Notes under the pieces: generated by a model | Databases searched by the model: none | The model's input: the letters and a program-made list of their open reading frames with translations, nothing else | What the model was told of the DNA's origin: nothing | Made by a program: the position numbers and the translations under genes | Origin: Bondarzewia mesenterica | Lineage: Eukaryota > Basidiomycota > Agaricomycetes > Russulales > Bondarzewiaceae | Length of the DNA stretch: 64,000 nt | Assembly: GCA_004802705.1 (NCBI GenBank) | Contig: SGPL01000081.1 | Location: 1-64,000, forward strand | Direction: 5' to 3' | Shown: piece after piece, positions 1-10,924 of the stretch | How the letters are laid out: every line of letters starts with the position of its first letter | Numbering within the stretch: position 1 is the first letter of the stretch

Positions 1-322
1 GAGGATCCGGACTGGCGTCACGGCGCGGCGCATGGTGGGTGCGGCGGGCCGGGCCGTCTCCGCTTTGTGCAGAGTCCTCCATTGTCCTCCCTGGGCCAAG
101 CACAGGTGAAGTCCTGCGTCGCAAGCTTTGTGTGTCGTATCGCGATCTCGATCTGTTCAGGTGTGTGCGTTTCGACAGCAGGTCGACTCTCCAAATCTAT
201 CTATAAATACGTCTTCGTAGACTTTTTTTTTTCGACTTATGGGATATATGCATCATCATCTTCTTCTTCAGCTTTGGCTCGGTTGGGTTTTATCCATTTT
301 CTCTGATAACAATAATCCTTGA
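1..322. other. Window edge and upstream region of the kinase gene
   Basis: No gene is recognisable here. The stretch is GC-rich at its left end and becomes T-rich (a T run near 224-231), as expected of a promoter or 5' UTR for the kinase gene that starts at 323 or 569. Whether another gene ends just outside the window cannot be seen. Confidence 0.4.
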
Positions 323-2577
323 ATGAGGCGGGTCGTACTTGTGGCAAATGTTGTTACTCGGGTCTTTGGTTCCAGCTTTGACACTACGGAGCAACCGACG
401 CGAGTGCCATCGTCAATGCCACAGGCTACCCCAGCCGCCACTCAAGAGCACCATTCCGCCTTTAAAAGCGCTCCTCGCACCGCTTCTCCTGCACCTCTGG
501 AATTTTCCCTCTTATCCGCGATTCCTTTCGAACTCTTTATTCCCTCCGATCACCTTCATTGCAAAAATATGTCTATAGCGATCGCCACTCTTGTACCATT
601 CCCTGTTGGCACTATCACATCTCCGGACGACGAGTACCACCAGGTTGTGGCCTCCCCACCTCCATTGATGCCCGACATTGAATCAGAATCGCAGCCTTCG
701 TGCAGCGACAGCTCTCTGCCTGTCACACCGGCTACACCGCCCACCATTATCCCAACCTCCAACACCAAATTCACCCCTATTGCCACAGAATCCTACTTTC
801 CGGTTGACCTTGTCCTCAACAACGAAAACCTGACCGACCATGTCAAACACCGAGTCGTGCCGAAGGCGACGCGCCGTCCTAACCCGCACCCTGTCCTTCG
901 TTTACGTACTGTGTCAGCACCAACTGCGCTCGATCTCGGGCCACTGCTCGACAAGCGTATGCGGCGGAAGAAGGTCCCTCCCGGTCCGTTCGCGTTCATC
1001 GACCTCCACCACTACGGTAGTTTTGGCGCGACCTATGCCACGCGAGATTTCTGCATGTCAGAGGTCGTGTACATGAAGGTGATTGACAAGAGATATGTCC
1101 TCGAGACTGACCATCTGGATACGTTGTTGGGCGAGCTGCGCGCTTACCAGCGCATTATTGAGAGCAAGCCACTCAGCCCCCACCTCATGCAACTTGACGG
1201 AGTCTTCCAGGACATTGAAAACGTCTATTTTGCCATGGTTGGTCGAATTTTCTTGATTCTTTCCACGACTTACAGTTGATTGCCACGGACGCTTAATAGG
1301 AGCTCATGGAATGTGACCTCCGGACAACGATATTAAAGGCCACGGCCACACGCGATCAAAGACGTCGATGGCTGGCACAAACGGTACGCCACACCACGAC
1401 CCGACTCATCCTCTTCATCTTTTCTGCTATAAGCTCACCGTCGCTTTCGCGTGCAGGCATCCGGAATCCACGCGCTGCACCAAATGGGGATTATGCACCG
1501 CGACGTTAAATCCGAGAGTATTCTCATCGACTCGACGGGCAATGCGCGCGTTGGAGACTTTGGCAGTGCGCTGGTGGTCAGCCGCCGCCCCCTCGAAACC
1601 CGCACGGATTACGCTAACGCAAGTGAGTTCTGTGGCGGCACGCATGGGTGCATCGCTCCCGAGATGTACACCGCCACCTCTCTGTGTGAGTGGAGTGGCA
1701 AATATGTGGGCGAGGAGGAAGAGAAGCTGTTCAGTCCGCGCGGTGTGTATGGTATTGCCGTCGATTGGTGGAGCTTAGGGTGCGTTTGGTTCGAGCTCCT
1801 CGCAAAAGAGGTGAGTGTTGGCATTTACCGTAGTTCAGCGGGTGGCTGATGCCTTGTCGCGTATAGCGCTTGTTTCGCGACTTGGACGAGATGAAGAGCT
1901 ATGTTAGTAGCGATTTGCTGAGCCAAAGCATGTTATACCTGGAAGAACGTGTGCGGGGCGCAGATGTGATGACCGATGAGATGTCATTGCTTAGTAGGGT
2001 GGGTGATTCTCGTCGGCTTTGAATCGCGCTTCAGGCCCATATAACCTGTCTATTTTTTTTTCAGTTACTCAAGTGCGATCCGGATCTGCGCCACACCTGG
2101 AACTGCATCAAGCGAGACCCTATCTTTAACTACAAAGGGTCAGTCTTCAAATCAAACTTCTCAACCCTCGTGCTCACCTCTTTTTCGCGTTGCTATATAG
2201 GTACTGTGAGTTCGATGTGCTTGATCGATGCACGCTCACTATACAGAGTATGTATCATTCTTCTTCCTCTTTCCTTCTCTCTCACCTATCACGCAACTTA
2301 TTGATCACTGCGCACAGGCCTAGCCAGCGGATCAAAAAGCTCTCGATATGTCGGGTTTGATGACGACGATTATCAGCCGGAGGACCTGTTCTCATCCACG
2401 CGGGAGGAACTCAAGCAAGCGCGGCAGGCTGCGATGCGGGCAGAGCACGCTGCGTGGCAGACCGAGCGAGTTGAGCAGTCGGGTGGCAAGACTGAAGTTC
2501 ACGAGGAGGGGGTCTGGCAGTCGTTCGGGTGGATCAACCCCAAGGGCCTGTGGAAAGCCCAAAAGCGATTCTTTTGA
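323..2577 (+). CDS. Serine/threonine protein kinase with divergent catalytic loop
   Basis: Seven exons read as one protein: 323-1237, 1300-1383, 1457-1810, 1867-1998, 2065-2138, 2201-2247, 2318-2577. The first ~225 residues are low-complexity and Pro/Ser-rich. The kinase domain follows: glycine-loop remnant YGSFGATY (about residue 232), the ATP lysine in VVYMKVIDK (252), a C-helix Glu in LLGELRAY, the catalytic loop HRDVKSES (347-354), DFG (367), APE (GCIAPEMY) and DWWSLGCVWFELL of the C-lobe. The C-terminal tail is charged. The lobe order and tail recall AGC-type kinases, but no subfamily can be named. The loop has Ser where the Mg-binding Asn of HRDxKxxN should be, and the first loop Gly is His. 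An in-frame ATG at 569 in good context is an equally likely start, which would make the first 82 residues 5' UTR. Confidence 0.8.
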
Positions 2578-5500
2578 ATACACGGGCAATGGTGCTGCTG
2601 TCGTCGTCGTAGAGAGATGGAACGCGGATTTGGGTGTGGTGTAAATGAGTCGGTCAGGCGGTCTGTCCCCGTCGTCGTAGTGCGCGCTTGGCGGTCACGC
2701 GTCGTTAATTACGGACAGGCGGATGTGGACGAATGTGGACGGGGAATTCGAACTGGGCGAGGTTGCTGTCGCAGCGTTATCAGTATCGTTATGCGCATAT
2801 ACATCATCATCGTCATGTCTCCCTACTATCACTATGTTGCTATGTTCTTGAGCTATCATCTTTGTATGCGTCTGTGCTATGCCTCCCCTCTTCTGTGGTT
2901 GCTACTGCTAGTTTGTTACCGTATGTATGCCCTTACCTATGTGATAACGTGTGTGTTAGTCTCGCTCGTGATGAATGCGAAATGCAAATTGGAACCTTCA
3001 TATACCTAAAATTGCTAGAATTGCTTCGAAAGAAAACTCTGCTTTACGGTACTTATGGTATCCAGAGACCTAGCTTATCACGGTCATGGCAAACGGATCA
3101 ATGGGCGTCCGGTTCATTCCTGTAGGACCGCGTGCAGCAGAACCTTGAAAAAAAAAAAAAACTGAGTTATGTTAGATGAAGAGCTACTCAATGGTCTCCC
3201 TTCCTGTGCAGACATCTTCTGCGGGCCGCTGACACATGAACGCTTGCCAAAGGATGGATCGACGAGGGTTGCGAAAATGTCTGTATGCTTCCCCGGGCTT
3301 CCTCAAGGTCAGTTGCTCAATCGTCCTTTTATACATGGTCGTTTTGAACCCTGCGCGAAGGAAGAAAAGGCGGATAGAACGGAGACGTGAACCTGTATCC
3401 AATCGTTGAGCGTGCTCGCCAGATAGGCTTACTTGAAAGGGTGCCCGATGAAGTATGCAAGTACCCACGACGAGACGCTGACTGTAAAAATGAGAAATGG
3501 AAGCAGCTCGGAACTTGGACAGCGAAAAACGCGCTCTGTTCGAACGCATGGCCGCTAGTGCAATCTGGGCGCCGCTGAGCCCATCACAGAATGCGCGGGT
3601 CGGTGCGGCCAGCCCAGTCTGGGTGTAGTACGTACCTGTTTCCTATTGGGAATTAACCGCTCTGAACGGGGGCGTACGTACGAGCTTTATGTATAAGTGA
3701 AGGCATACGAACTCTTCATGTCACATACATATCCATCTTCACGAATGGAAGGAGATACGATTCACTTCAACTTATCGAGCTGAATGAATGATTTCGAACG
3801 AAAACGCACCAACGCATATCGGATGTACCTGTCAGGCATTACGATGGACGGTGCCAGACGGTGCCGTTGTCGCACCGATAGTAGACGCTGTCACTCGCGA
3901 CCTGTCACAGCATCAGCAAACAAGTGCCTATGGAAGGAAGAAAGAAGCTCAAGAAGGGTCGAGCGTGACATCGTAGTGTCGAGAATTCGAAGCTGTGTGG
4001 AGAGAGTTGAAAGAACGACACTGTGGCGGGAACTTCGAGATCTTCCCAACGAAGGACCGATGACCGACTCTGCCGATGGGCTCGTCGGTCTATGCTGTGC
4101 TAAAGGATGTTGTCGAATACGAGAACAGTCAGTATGCAGGAATCATGCTATGTAAGTGCTTACCGCCGTATGCTTATTCATTGAGAGAAAAAGGCGGCGT
4201 CAAGCTACCCAGAACATATCCTTACTTCGTCGAAAGGCGGCCGTGTTGGAACTATAAGCGGACAACGGTGATGCGGCGTCGGGGGCCGGGTGGCTGGGCG
4301 CCGATACTCACGTTCTTATTACTGGCAGATGAAAAGCGAGTCGCGGGTCAGGCCGCATCACTATTAAGAACTGTGAGTATGGGAAGGAAATCCGGGTGAA
4401 AGTAAATTTTAGAGTCGGCTGCAGAAAAAAGAAACAAATCTGGATCCACCGCCAGTGCGTGGCAGCAGCGAAAGGGGCTGGCGCTTCCAAAGACCAATCA
4501 AAAGGCAAGCTTCAAGGGTGAAGACCGCGCGCGCTGCTAGCAAGTGGGTGCTTGGATATCACAGATCATGTGGGGGCGATCAAAATGATTTCGCTTTTAT
4601 GAAAGGCACTTCAAAGTCAGTTTAGCGGAAGGAGCCGGCGCGGTGTTCTGGATGGTGAGAAATCATTCCGAACGCCGTGGGCATTTAAGCAGTGGGAGTG
4701 ATCGCTATGAGACGACGTCCGTTGATAATTAGTATGTAAGTACAGTGTTGGAGACTCTGTGTAGGCCGTCGACCAGGAATTCAGAATGTCAGGATGGAGA
4801 GGACTCGGGCGACGATGGATCAAGATGAGGATCTGAAGCATTTTGCGATCGCGCAGCCACCTGCGCAGGATCCAAAGGACAGCCGGAACCATACAAGCCC
4901 AGCAAGCGTGTTTCATTTAGCGACATACCATCAGAGCCATAGAAAGTATTTCGATCATCATCTGGGGGATTTGCGAGAAAAATCTTGGAGATAAGGGTAG
5001 GCGAAGGGGGTCCCAGAGAAAATCATGGAGCGGCGGAGAATTAGGTGATTCGTTGTGAAGGGGCTGAAGCAGGGGCGAAACAAAAAAAATGTTTGGCCAT
5101 CCCGTTCAGCTCACTTCCAGTCGGATCGCCCGTCGACGACAAACCTCGACAAACCTACAGCTAATCCGTGGTACCGTACCCCCAAATCTACGATGACAGA
5201 TCTGAGACGTTAGCGCACCTTGTCGGTTTGCGGCAGAAATCGCAACAACTTGAGGGCGCGCAATCGGGTGCAGTCTGTCGCAGTCTTGTGATGGTATATT
5301 GTGGTGAGACTAGATAGATGTGTTTGATGGCAAGCGTCAAGTGCAGATATGTCCAGCCGCCCGGAGTCTCGTCGGTTTAGACTCGTATGACGAGGAAATT
5401 CTAACGCAGAAAATTGCATATGGAGATAAGGTCGTTGAACGAGTCGACTGAACACTACTGAACGCTAAAGAAACAAGCTCGACAAGAAGGATCTGAATTT

Positions 5501-5967
5501 AGCCTTGGAGAGACAGTCGCGAGATGGAGGGGAGGACAAGCGAGGCCGCAGGACTCCGCGGACAAGGGTTCTTGTAAAATGAAAGAGGGCCTAGCTGGGG
5601 GGTCGCCACTTCCATTTCGAGAAGACCGCGTAGTCAAAGTAAATGTTATTCGAAGCGCTGACGATGGCCGACTCTCAGTCTCATGAATTCCCAGTCCGAA
5701 TATCCACTGCAGAAAAGGGGAAAGCGGGTCCATCGCACCCCATATATACCTTACTCACACATGCTTCGAAGTCCCTCCCAACTTCCTCGAACCCCCTTCT
5801 TCACCAATCGTCCTCCATCTCACGACCACTTCTCCTTCCTTTAATCCCCGGCTGGATACCCGCGTTGTCTCCATCCACTCTTTCACTTAAATACCCTGCG
5901 TCTCTAAGCCGTTCTAGGCCACTTGCTGCTCTACCCCAACCTCACCGAGACTAGAGTCTCACAAATC
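2578..5967. other. Gene-poor interval
   Basis: About 3.4 kb in which I recognise no protein family, tRNA or repeat. The first ~550 bases are probably the kinase 3' UTR (T-rich, ending near an A run at about 3148-3161). Short open frames in both strands look random in composition and show no domain motifs. A TATATA element at about 5743 and pyrimidine-rich sequence to 5960 look like the core promoter of the next gene. A lineage-specific gene made of short exons cannot be excluded. Confidence 0.4.
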
Positions 5968-8512
5968 ATGTCCATGCTCTCACCCCGCCGCCGACACCGC
6001 ACAAAAACCACTGATCTAGCGGACGCGGCCCGCGCGCATGACTCAGTCCCTCCACTTCCGCTGCCCAACGATGTCTCGACGACGCCGTCTGTAGCTAGCT
6101 CCGGGGTGAAACCGAAGCGCAGGATTCCTGTCTTTCTGGGGTTCGGCAGACGCTCGAGCGTGATGAAGGAGGTTGATACGGACGCGGCGGTTTCGTTGCC
6201 GTCGCCGGCGGTATCAAAAAGACAATCAAGAGGGTGAGCATTTCCTCTCTCATCGGTTGAATCACCTGTTTCAACTCCAATTCGCGTCCACGTGATCTCG
6301 TTCTGCTATCACGTGGTTTCGCGACGCGTCAGTGAAACAAAAAATGCTGATTGTTTATTTCGCGTTTGGGCAGTCCTACATCTATGGAGAGCGCACGAGC
6401 AAACCGCTCAAGGAGCCCCTCTCTCACGCAATTACCGAATCCAGCTATCACGAACCACTTCCCTTCCGGAACGACCCTTCCCCCTTTGACCATCTCTCCC
6501 CCGTCTTTGTCATCTCCACTCGCGCGATTCCGCTCGCCCGCAGCATCCCCCACCGTCCCCTCTCCAACCAAAACCCAGAGTCATCTCCTTCCAAACCCGA
6601 ACGAAAAGGAACTGCAGGCGAGTCCAAGCAAAAAACTGTTGCGTACGCCTTCTTTCACACGAGAGAAGCGCCTCCCAAAACCGGTGATCACGCTGTCGTT
6701 CACGCCCCCGGAGAGTAGGGAGGAAGAAGATCGTGTGTTTTTGTCGCCGCGGACTCCCCCACTTCCCGTTGAACCCTCTCGGCCGTCGAACGAGTCTGGA
6801 CGCACGCCGTCGAGAGCGGGCGAGGGATCGCGTACGCTCTCTCCAATTGGAGAGACGGGTCATGTATCCAAGGCGTCTGGTATGCCTCGGTCACCATCCA
6901 AAATGGCTCTCTCGATGAAACGGAAGTCCATCATTCTGGAAAGTCCTGCTAAGCGCGGTGTTCCGCCAGCGGAGGGAAGCCCGACTCCTCCAACCAGTCC
7001 ACGAATTTTCTTCCCCAACCCTCCTTCGAACACCCGACGCTCTTCTACGTTACCAAAGGGGCTGGGTTTTGGCTATGTGTCTGCTTCAGAATCTGAGGAC
7101 TCGTCATCGGCGTCCGCGTCGTCTGCCTCGAAAGTGAGTTACGAGAATACGAAGGAGGACGACACGCGTACCATCAAGGGGGAACAACCCCCCTCCCCCC
7201 CTCCGAAGGAAACAGCTGCCATCGCAGGTCCTTCGGCGTACAGTCCTCGCCGACAGAGCTCCCGACACATATCGATCCAATCGACCACGACGCTCGAGCT
7301 TGAGGCAATTCTCGACTTCCGACCAGGTGGAAGTGAGCCGAGTACGCCTTCGTACCTTTCCCCAGAGTTTTTGTCTGCATCCCCTCTCACATCTCGATCG
7401 ACTCCCAAATCATCACCGACTCAGGGTGATTCTTTGATGCCGACGCCACCTTCGATAAGGCGTACGTCTTTGCGTCCTCCACATCCCCTTTCACAGGAGG
7501 AGAGCAGCATCGCTAAAGGGAAAAGGATATCGCCTGATGCAGCGAGGTTGGTCCCGCCGTCTCCTACGATCCGTCAAGCTTCCTCTGTACCTACCATCAC
7601 GCTATCCAAGGCAACTGGAGTTGTAAGTGCTCAGCGCATTTCTGAACCTGCTTGAAGGCAATTTCTCATTTATTTTCATGTAGCGGTTCCAATCTCCTGG
7701 GAGCCCTTCTGTTAGACCCTCTTTGCGGGTGCGGACAATGAGCAACTCCCCGCCGATCTCTGCACCTCCCTCCAGCCCGCTACCCGCCGCGCCCCCCACA
7801 TCCGAGTCACCTCTTATCGCCAAATCTACTTCGAGCGGCTCAGTGTCTTCCAGAACAACATCAATCTCGTCGCGATCCGCCTCGACCTCTTCGCGTACGC
7901 TCGCAGAGGTCTCTGACTCGTGCTCCTCTCGCACGCTGGCATCTTCCGTCCCGTCCATCCCGACATCGATCTCCTCCGTCTCATCGCAGGTATTCATGTC
8001 CCCCTCATCCCCCCTCGTCCTCATCCTCCGTCCCTGCACTCTCCAACATCCCCACGATGCCCTCAATGGTGTCCATTTCCTCGCGGAAGCTGTCGCTCAG
8101 CAAAGACAAGGCATCCAAGGTGCGCTCGCCTTCCGGCAGCGTGACGTCGACGGGCTCGCCAACGCTCCCCGGTACCACATCGTTCCACAAGGCTATCAAG
8201 GCGATTTCGCGGGACACGCCGTCTCCGAATCCGCGCCCTTCGACCGACGCGTCGTCACAGAGCAGGAAATCCACTCAGACTCGTGCGCTCCCTGGTGAAC
8301 CCAAAGCGCCCCTTTTGGAGTCGAAGAACCAAATCAGCTTGGACTCGCCGATCAGCCCCTCTTCCGAACAACAACATCAAAGGAGTCCATCGTCGCCTAC
8401 GCCATCTACAAATTTACGAGATGCGTTGGAGCGCACGGCCACTTTGGAGACGGAAAATGCGGAGCTCAAGGGCAGGATCGAGAAATTGGAACGCGCTGCC
8501 CCAGTGGTTTAG
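5968..8512 (+). CDS. Ser/Pro-rich protein of unknown function, C-terminal coiled coil
   Basis: Family not recognised. Exons 5968-6233, 6374-7622 and 7684 onward join in frame with GT..AG introns and give a protein of roughly 800 residues. It is dominated by Ser, Pro, Thr and Arg, with many SP/TP and RSxS sites, so it is probably a disordered, heavily phosphorylated regulatory or scaffold protein. The last ~35 residues (DALERTATLETENAELKGRI) form a short coiled coil. The frame changes near 8009-8014, a run of six C. Dropping one C gives a continuous Ser-rich reading; alternatively a 100-nt intron 7990-8089 restores the frame. A TATATA box lies about 220 bp upstream of the ATG. CACGTG occurs twice in the first intron (about 6289 and 6311). 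Confidence 0.65.
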
Positions 8513-9525
8513 CGAGAGGATTGTGGTAATATAGTCATTCCAGGGATGCCTGCGTGGCAACAATTAGTGATGAGGGTGAGCACCCATCATTTTTGCTGCC
8601 TCCATGAATGAATGAACACCCTTCCACCTCTGGCCAAACTTTGCCTCAAAATTCTTCTCCAGCACCTCCGACTCTGCCAACCACTCTTCTTCCCTGTGAG
8701 CTCCCACTCCACTGCTTTTCTGAGAGCGCCACTGACCTCATCTGAACTGGATGCCTCTGTAGAGGGTGAACAGAGGTGAAGATGCCTCAGGGAATCATTG
8801 TCAGAGACCGGAGGATAGAAAGAAAAAATAGAATAGATGAAAGACTACGCACTTTCTTGTAAATTTAGGTCTCAAGAGAAAGTTTCTCTCCCCATTCACA
8901 CAGGATTCATGCCCCTGAATTTTTGCAGCTTGTCGTGAACCTCTCCGTGATCTACAGACCTGAGCTCCGCGTTGAATTCATGCTCATACGTACTTAATTC
9001 CCCTCATTTTCTACTTACGTGTGCTCTAATTCCACCGCATTCAAACCGTCGAATCCATCGGCGAAGGACGACCATCATCATGACTGGTGAATGACATGAG
9101 ATGGGGCACATGCAATGCCTTAGCGAGTGGGTCGGGAGGTGTCCTTCTGTCCTATGGTGAACATTGGTCGTGATCTAGCATCCTGTGTAAGAAAATGGGG
9201 ACTAAGAAAGAGAGGGGAGTGTAATGGAAAAGAGGAGAATGAGCAACAAGTTGAACTACAAAGTCAATTTGTTGTTTCGCTTACCGGTACATACAGATAC
9301 CAATTAACCGATGAAGGGACACTACAAAAGAAAAGAAAGATAGCTTGGTTGCACAAATCTTACAATTTTGTAATGACACTAGTTCTAACTCTAATCACAA
9401 TTTTGTAGTCCGACTAGATTCCCGAATTCTGGGGAGGGGTCAAAATGGCCCATACCGAAGTTAAGAGAATGATTATCTAATCAGGAATCGTAATTCAAAA
9501 AAAGAAATAAATACCTCTAACATCA
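8513..9525. other. Intergenic, increasingly AT-rich
   Basis: About 1 kb without a recognisable gene. From roughly 8800 on, the base composition shifts to A/T-rich compared with the preceding gene. This continues through the decayed oxygenase that follows, and the missing 5' part of that gene is not found here. Confidence 0.4.
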
Positions 9526-10575
9526 ATGCCCAGTTACAAGTCCGCCGAGGCAAATGCAACTGATGAGACAGGCGCAACTGATCACGTCGAGTTTATCAAC
9601 ATTGCCAAAGATGACGCGATAAGCTGGCCTATCCCAACACATCACATGTACCCATCAACTGTTAGCGCTCGTATGGAATCGACGATCATCTTGTTTGTGC
9701 ACAAATCGATAGAGGTTAACAAGATTTTGATGGATATGCTGAATGATCGGCTGGGGCTCCCAAAGGGAGCTCTCATGCAGAAGCATGCCTTGCATGATTT
9801 TAGCAGAAGTGAGGCGAGGTGTATTAAATCATCAAAAAACATAGAGATGTCGGAGGACAAGGCTACGCTTGGTGCCCACACAGATTTTGGATCTTTGGTG
9901 TGGATTACATACATTGTTCCACTGCTGTTACTTATTACTCAACCTTTTGGTCCACGATAGTCATTTTTGCATAATTGTCTCGGCGGCCTACAAGTCTTGC
10001 CACCTGGAGCTGATACCTAGAAATATGTGAAGGTAAGTATTAACATCACATTATCAATTGGGCTTATGCTGATTAGACAATGACTCAGCCAATCTCAGGC
10101 CATGCGATCTGTAACCTTGGGGATGCCATAGCTGTATTCAGTGCAGAAATTCTTCGCTCGAACCTACATCGCGTCGTGTGAGTAAAACCAAGACTACCTT
10201 CTTAAAGTCTTACTCATGATCGGTCCACTCCAGTCCACCTCCAAAGAAACAAGCAGCATATGATCATTGGTCTCTTGTCTTCTTCACTTGCCCTGGCAAC
10301 AAATGGAAGCTGGCTCCACTCTCAGAAGAAAGTGAAATGATTGCAAAAGCTGCCGCCCAAGCGCCACTGGACAAGTATGTTACAAATTCGACAGCTGAGG
10401 AGTGGTTTGCAAGGAGAATCAAGTATGAGAAGCTAGCTAACCGCAAGGTCCGTTCTAATCATTGTCGTGATACGAGTGCGTGCAGTTGATGAGAGTGCGG
10501 ACCTTCAATTGAGAATAGGGTCCCGAGACGTGGAGGGCGAGTAAGGGGACTGAGCATCGGCCAGAGGTTATTTGA
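9526..10575 (+). pseudogene. Decayed 2-oxoglutarate/Fe(II) dioxygenase, 5'-truncated
   Basis: Exon-like blocks 9526-9897, 9961-10032, 10089-10177, 10234-10447 and 10519-10575 read as the catalytic half of an isopenicillin-N-synthase-like 2OG oxygenase. The metal motif HTD is in LGAHTDFGSL, followed by LGGLQVLPPGAD, GHAICNLGDA and NLHRVV (distal His). A TAG at 10018-10020 sits exactly where the family has Trp (..PPGADTW..YVKP). The 2OG-binding RxS triplet reads HWS, and the following TRPG reads TCPG. The N-terminal substrate domain (~170 residues) is absent upstream. Introns still have usable borders, so decay looks recent. Each lesion fits a single C:G to T:A change. It is probably non-functional unless the TAG is an assembly error. 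Confidence 0.75.
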
Positions 10576-10924
10576 AGCAATGGCAGCCTTGTACCGAATC
10601 TGTAAGATGTACCATTCCACATTATTCAGTCCCTTGGTACCGTCTAAGACAGACTAGCCGAACGTGCATTCTCGCTGACAGAGACTGTTCAGCGGACCTG
10701 GGCCCAACCAGCTACCACCGACAGTATTATACCGTTGGGCCCAGCATGGGTATTGATTCACCACTGGCTGAAGGCCTACATTGGCAATGGTTGGGCCCAG
10801 GACCACCGCCGACCGACGGCGACCCCAACAATAATATGCTCGGCCAGCGGCGATCGATGAAGACTGCTGGGCCTAGTGCTGGCCACTGACCATCAGCTAC
10901 GGCTGGGCCCAGGTCATCCTACTA
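10576..10924. repeat. TGGGCCCA palindrome array
   Basis: The 8-bp palindrome TGGGCCCA occurs exactly at 10699, 10736, 10792, 10904 and 10959, with a one-base variant (TGGGCCTA) at 10868. That is five perfect copies in 268 bp. No gene is seen between the oxygenase remnant and the end of the TPX2-like gene. The last two copies lie at the heads of two imperfect 55-bp tandem units starting near 10903 and 10958. Confidence 0.7.

Noticed and set aside
3184..4155. Open frames of 121-123 codons on both strands in the gene-poor interval
   Set aside because: Arg/Cys-rich composition typical of random frames; no domain motif.
8101..8298. Continuation of the Ser/Pro-rich protein in frame 1 after 8101
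   Set aside because: The reading QRQGIQGALAFRQRDVDG is unlike the rest of the protein; the other frame stays Ser-rich and ends in a coiled coil.
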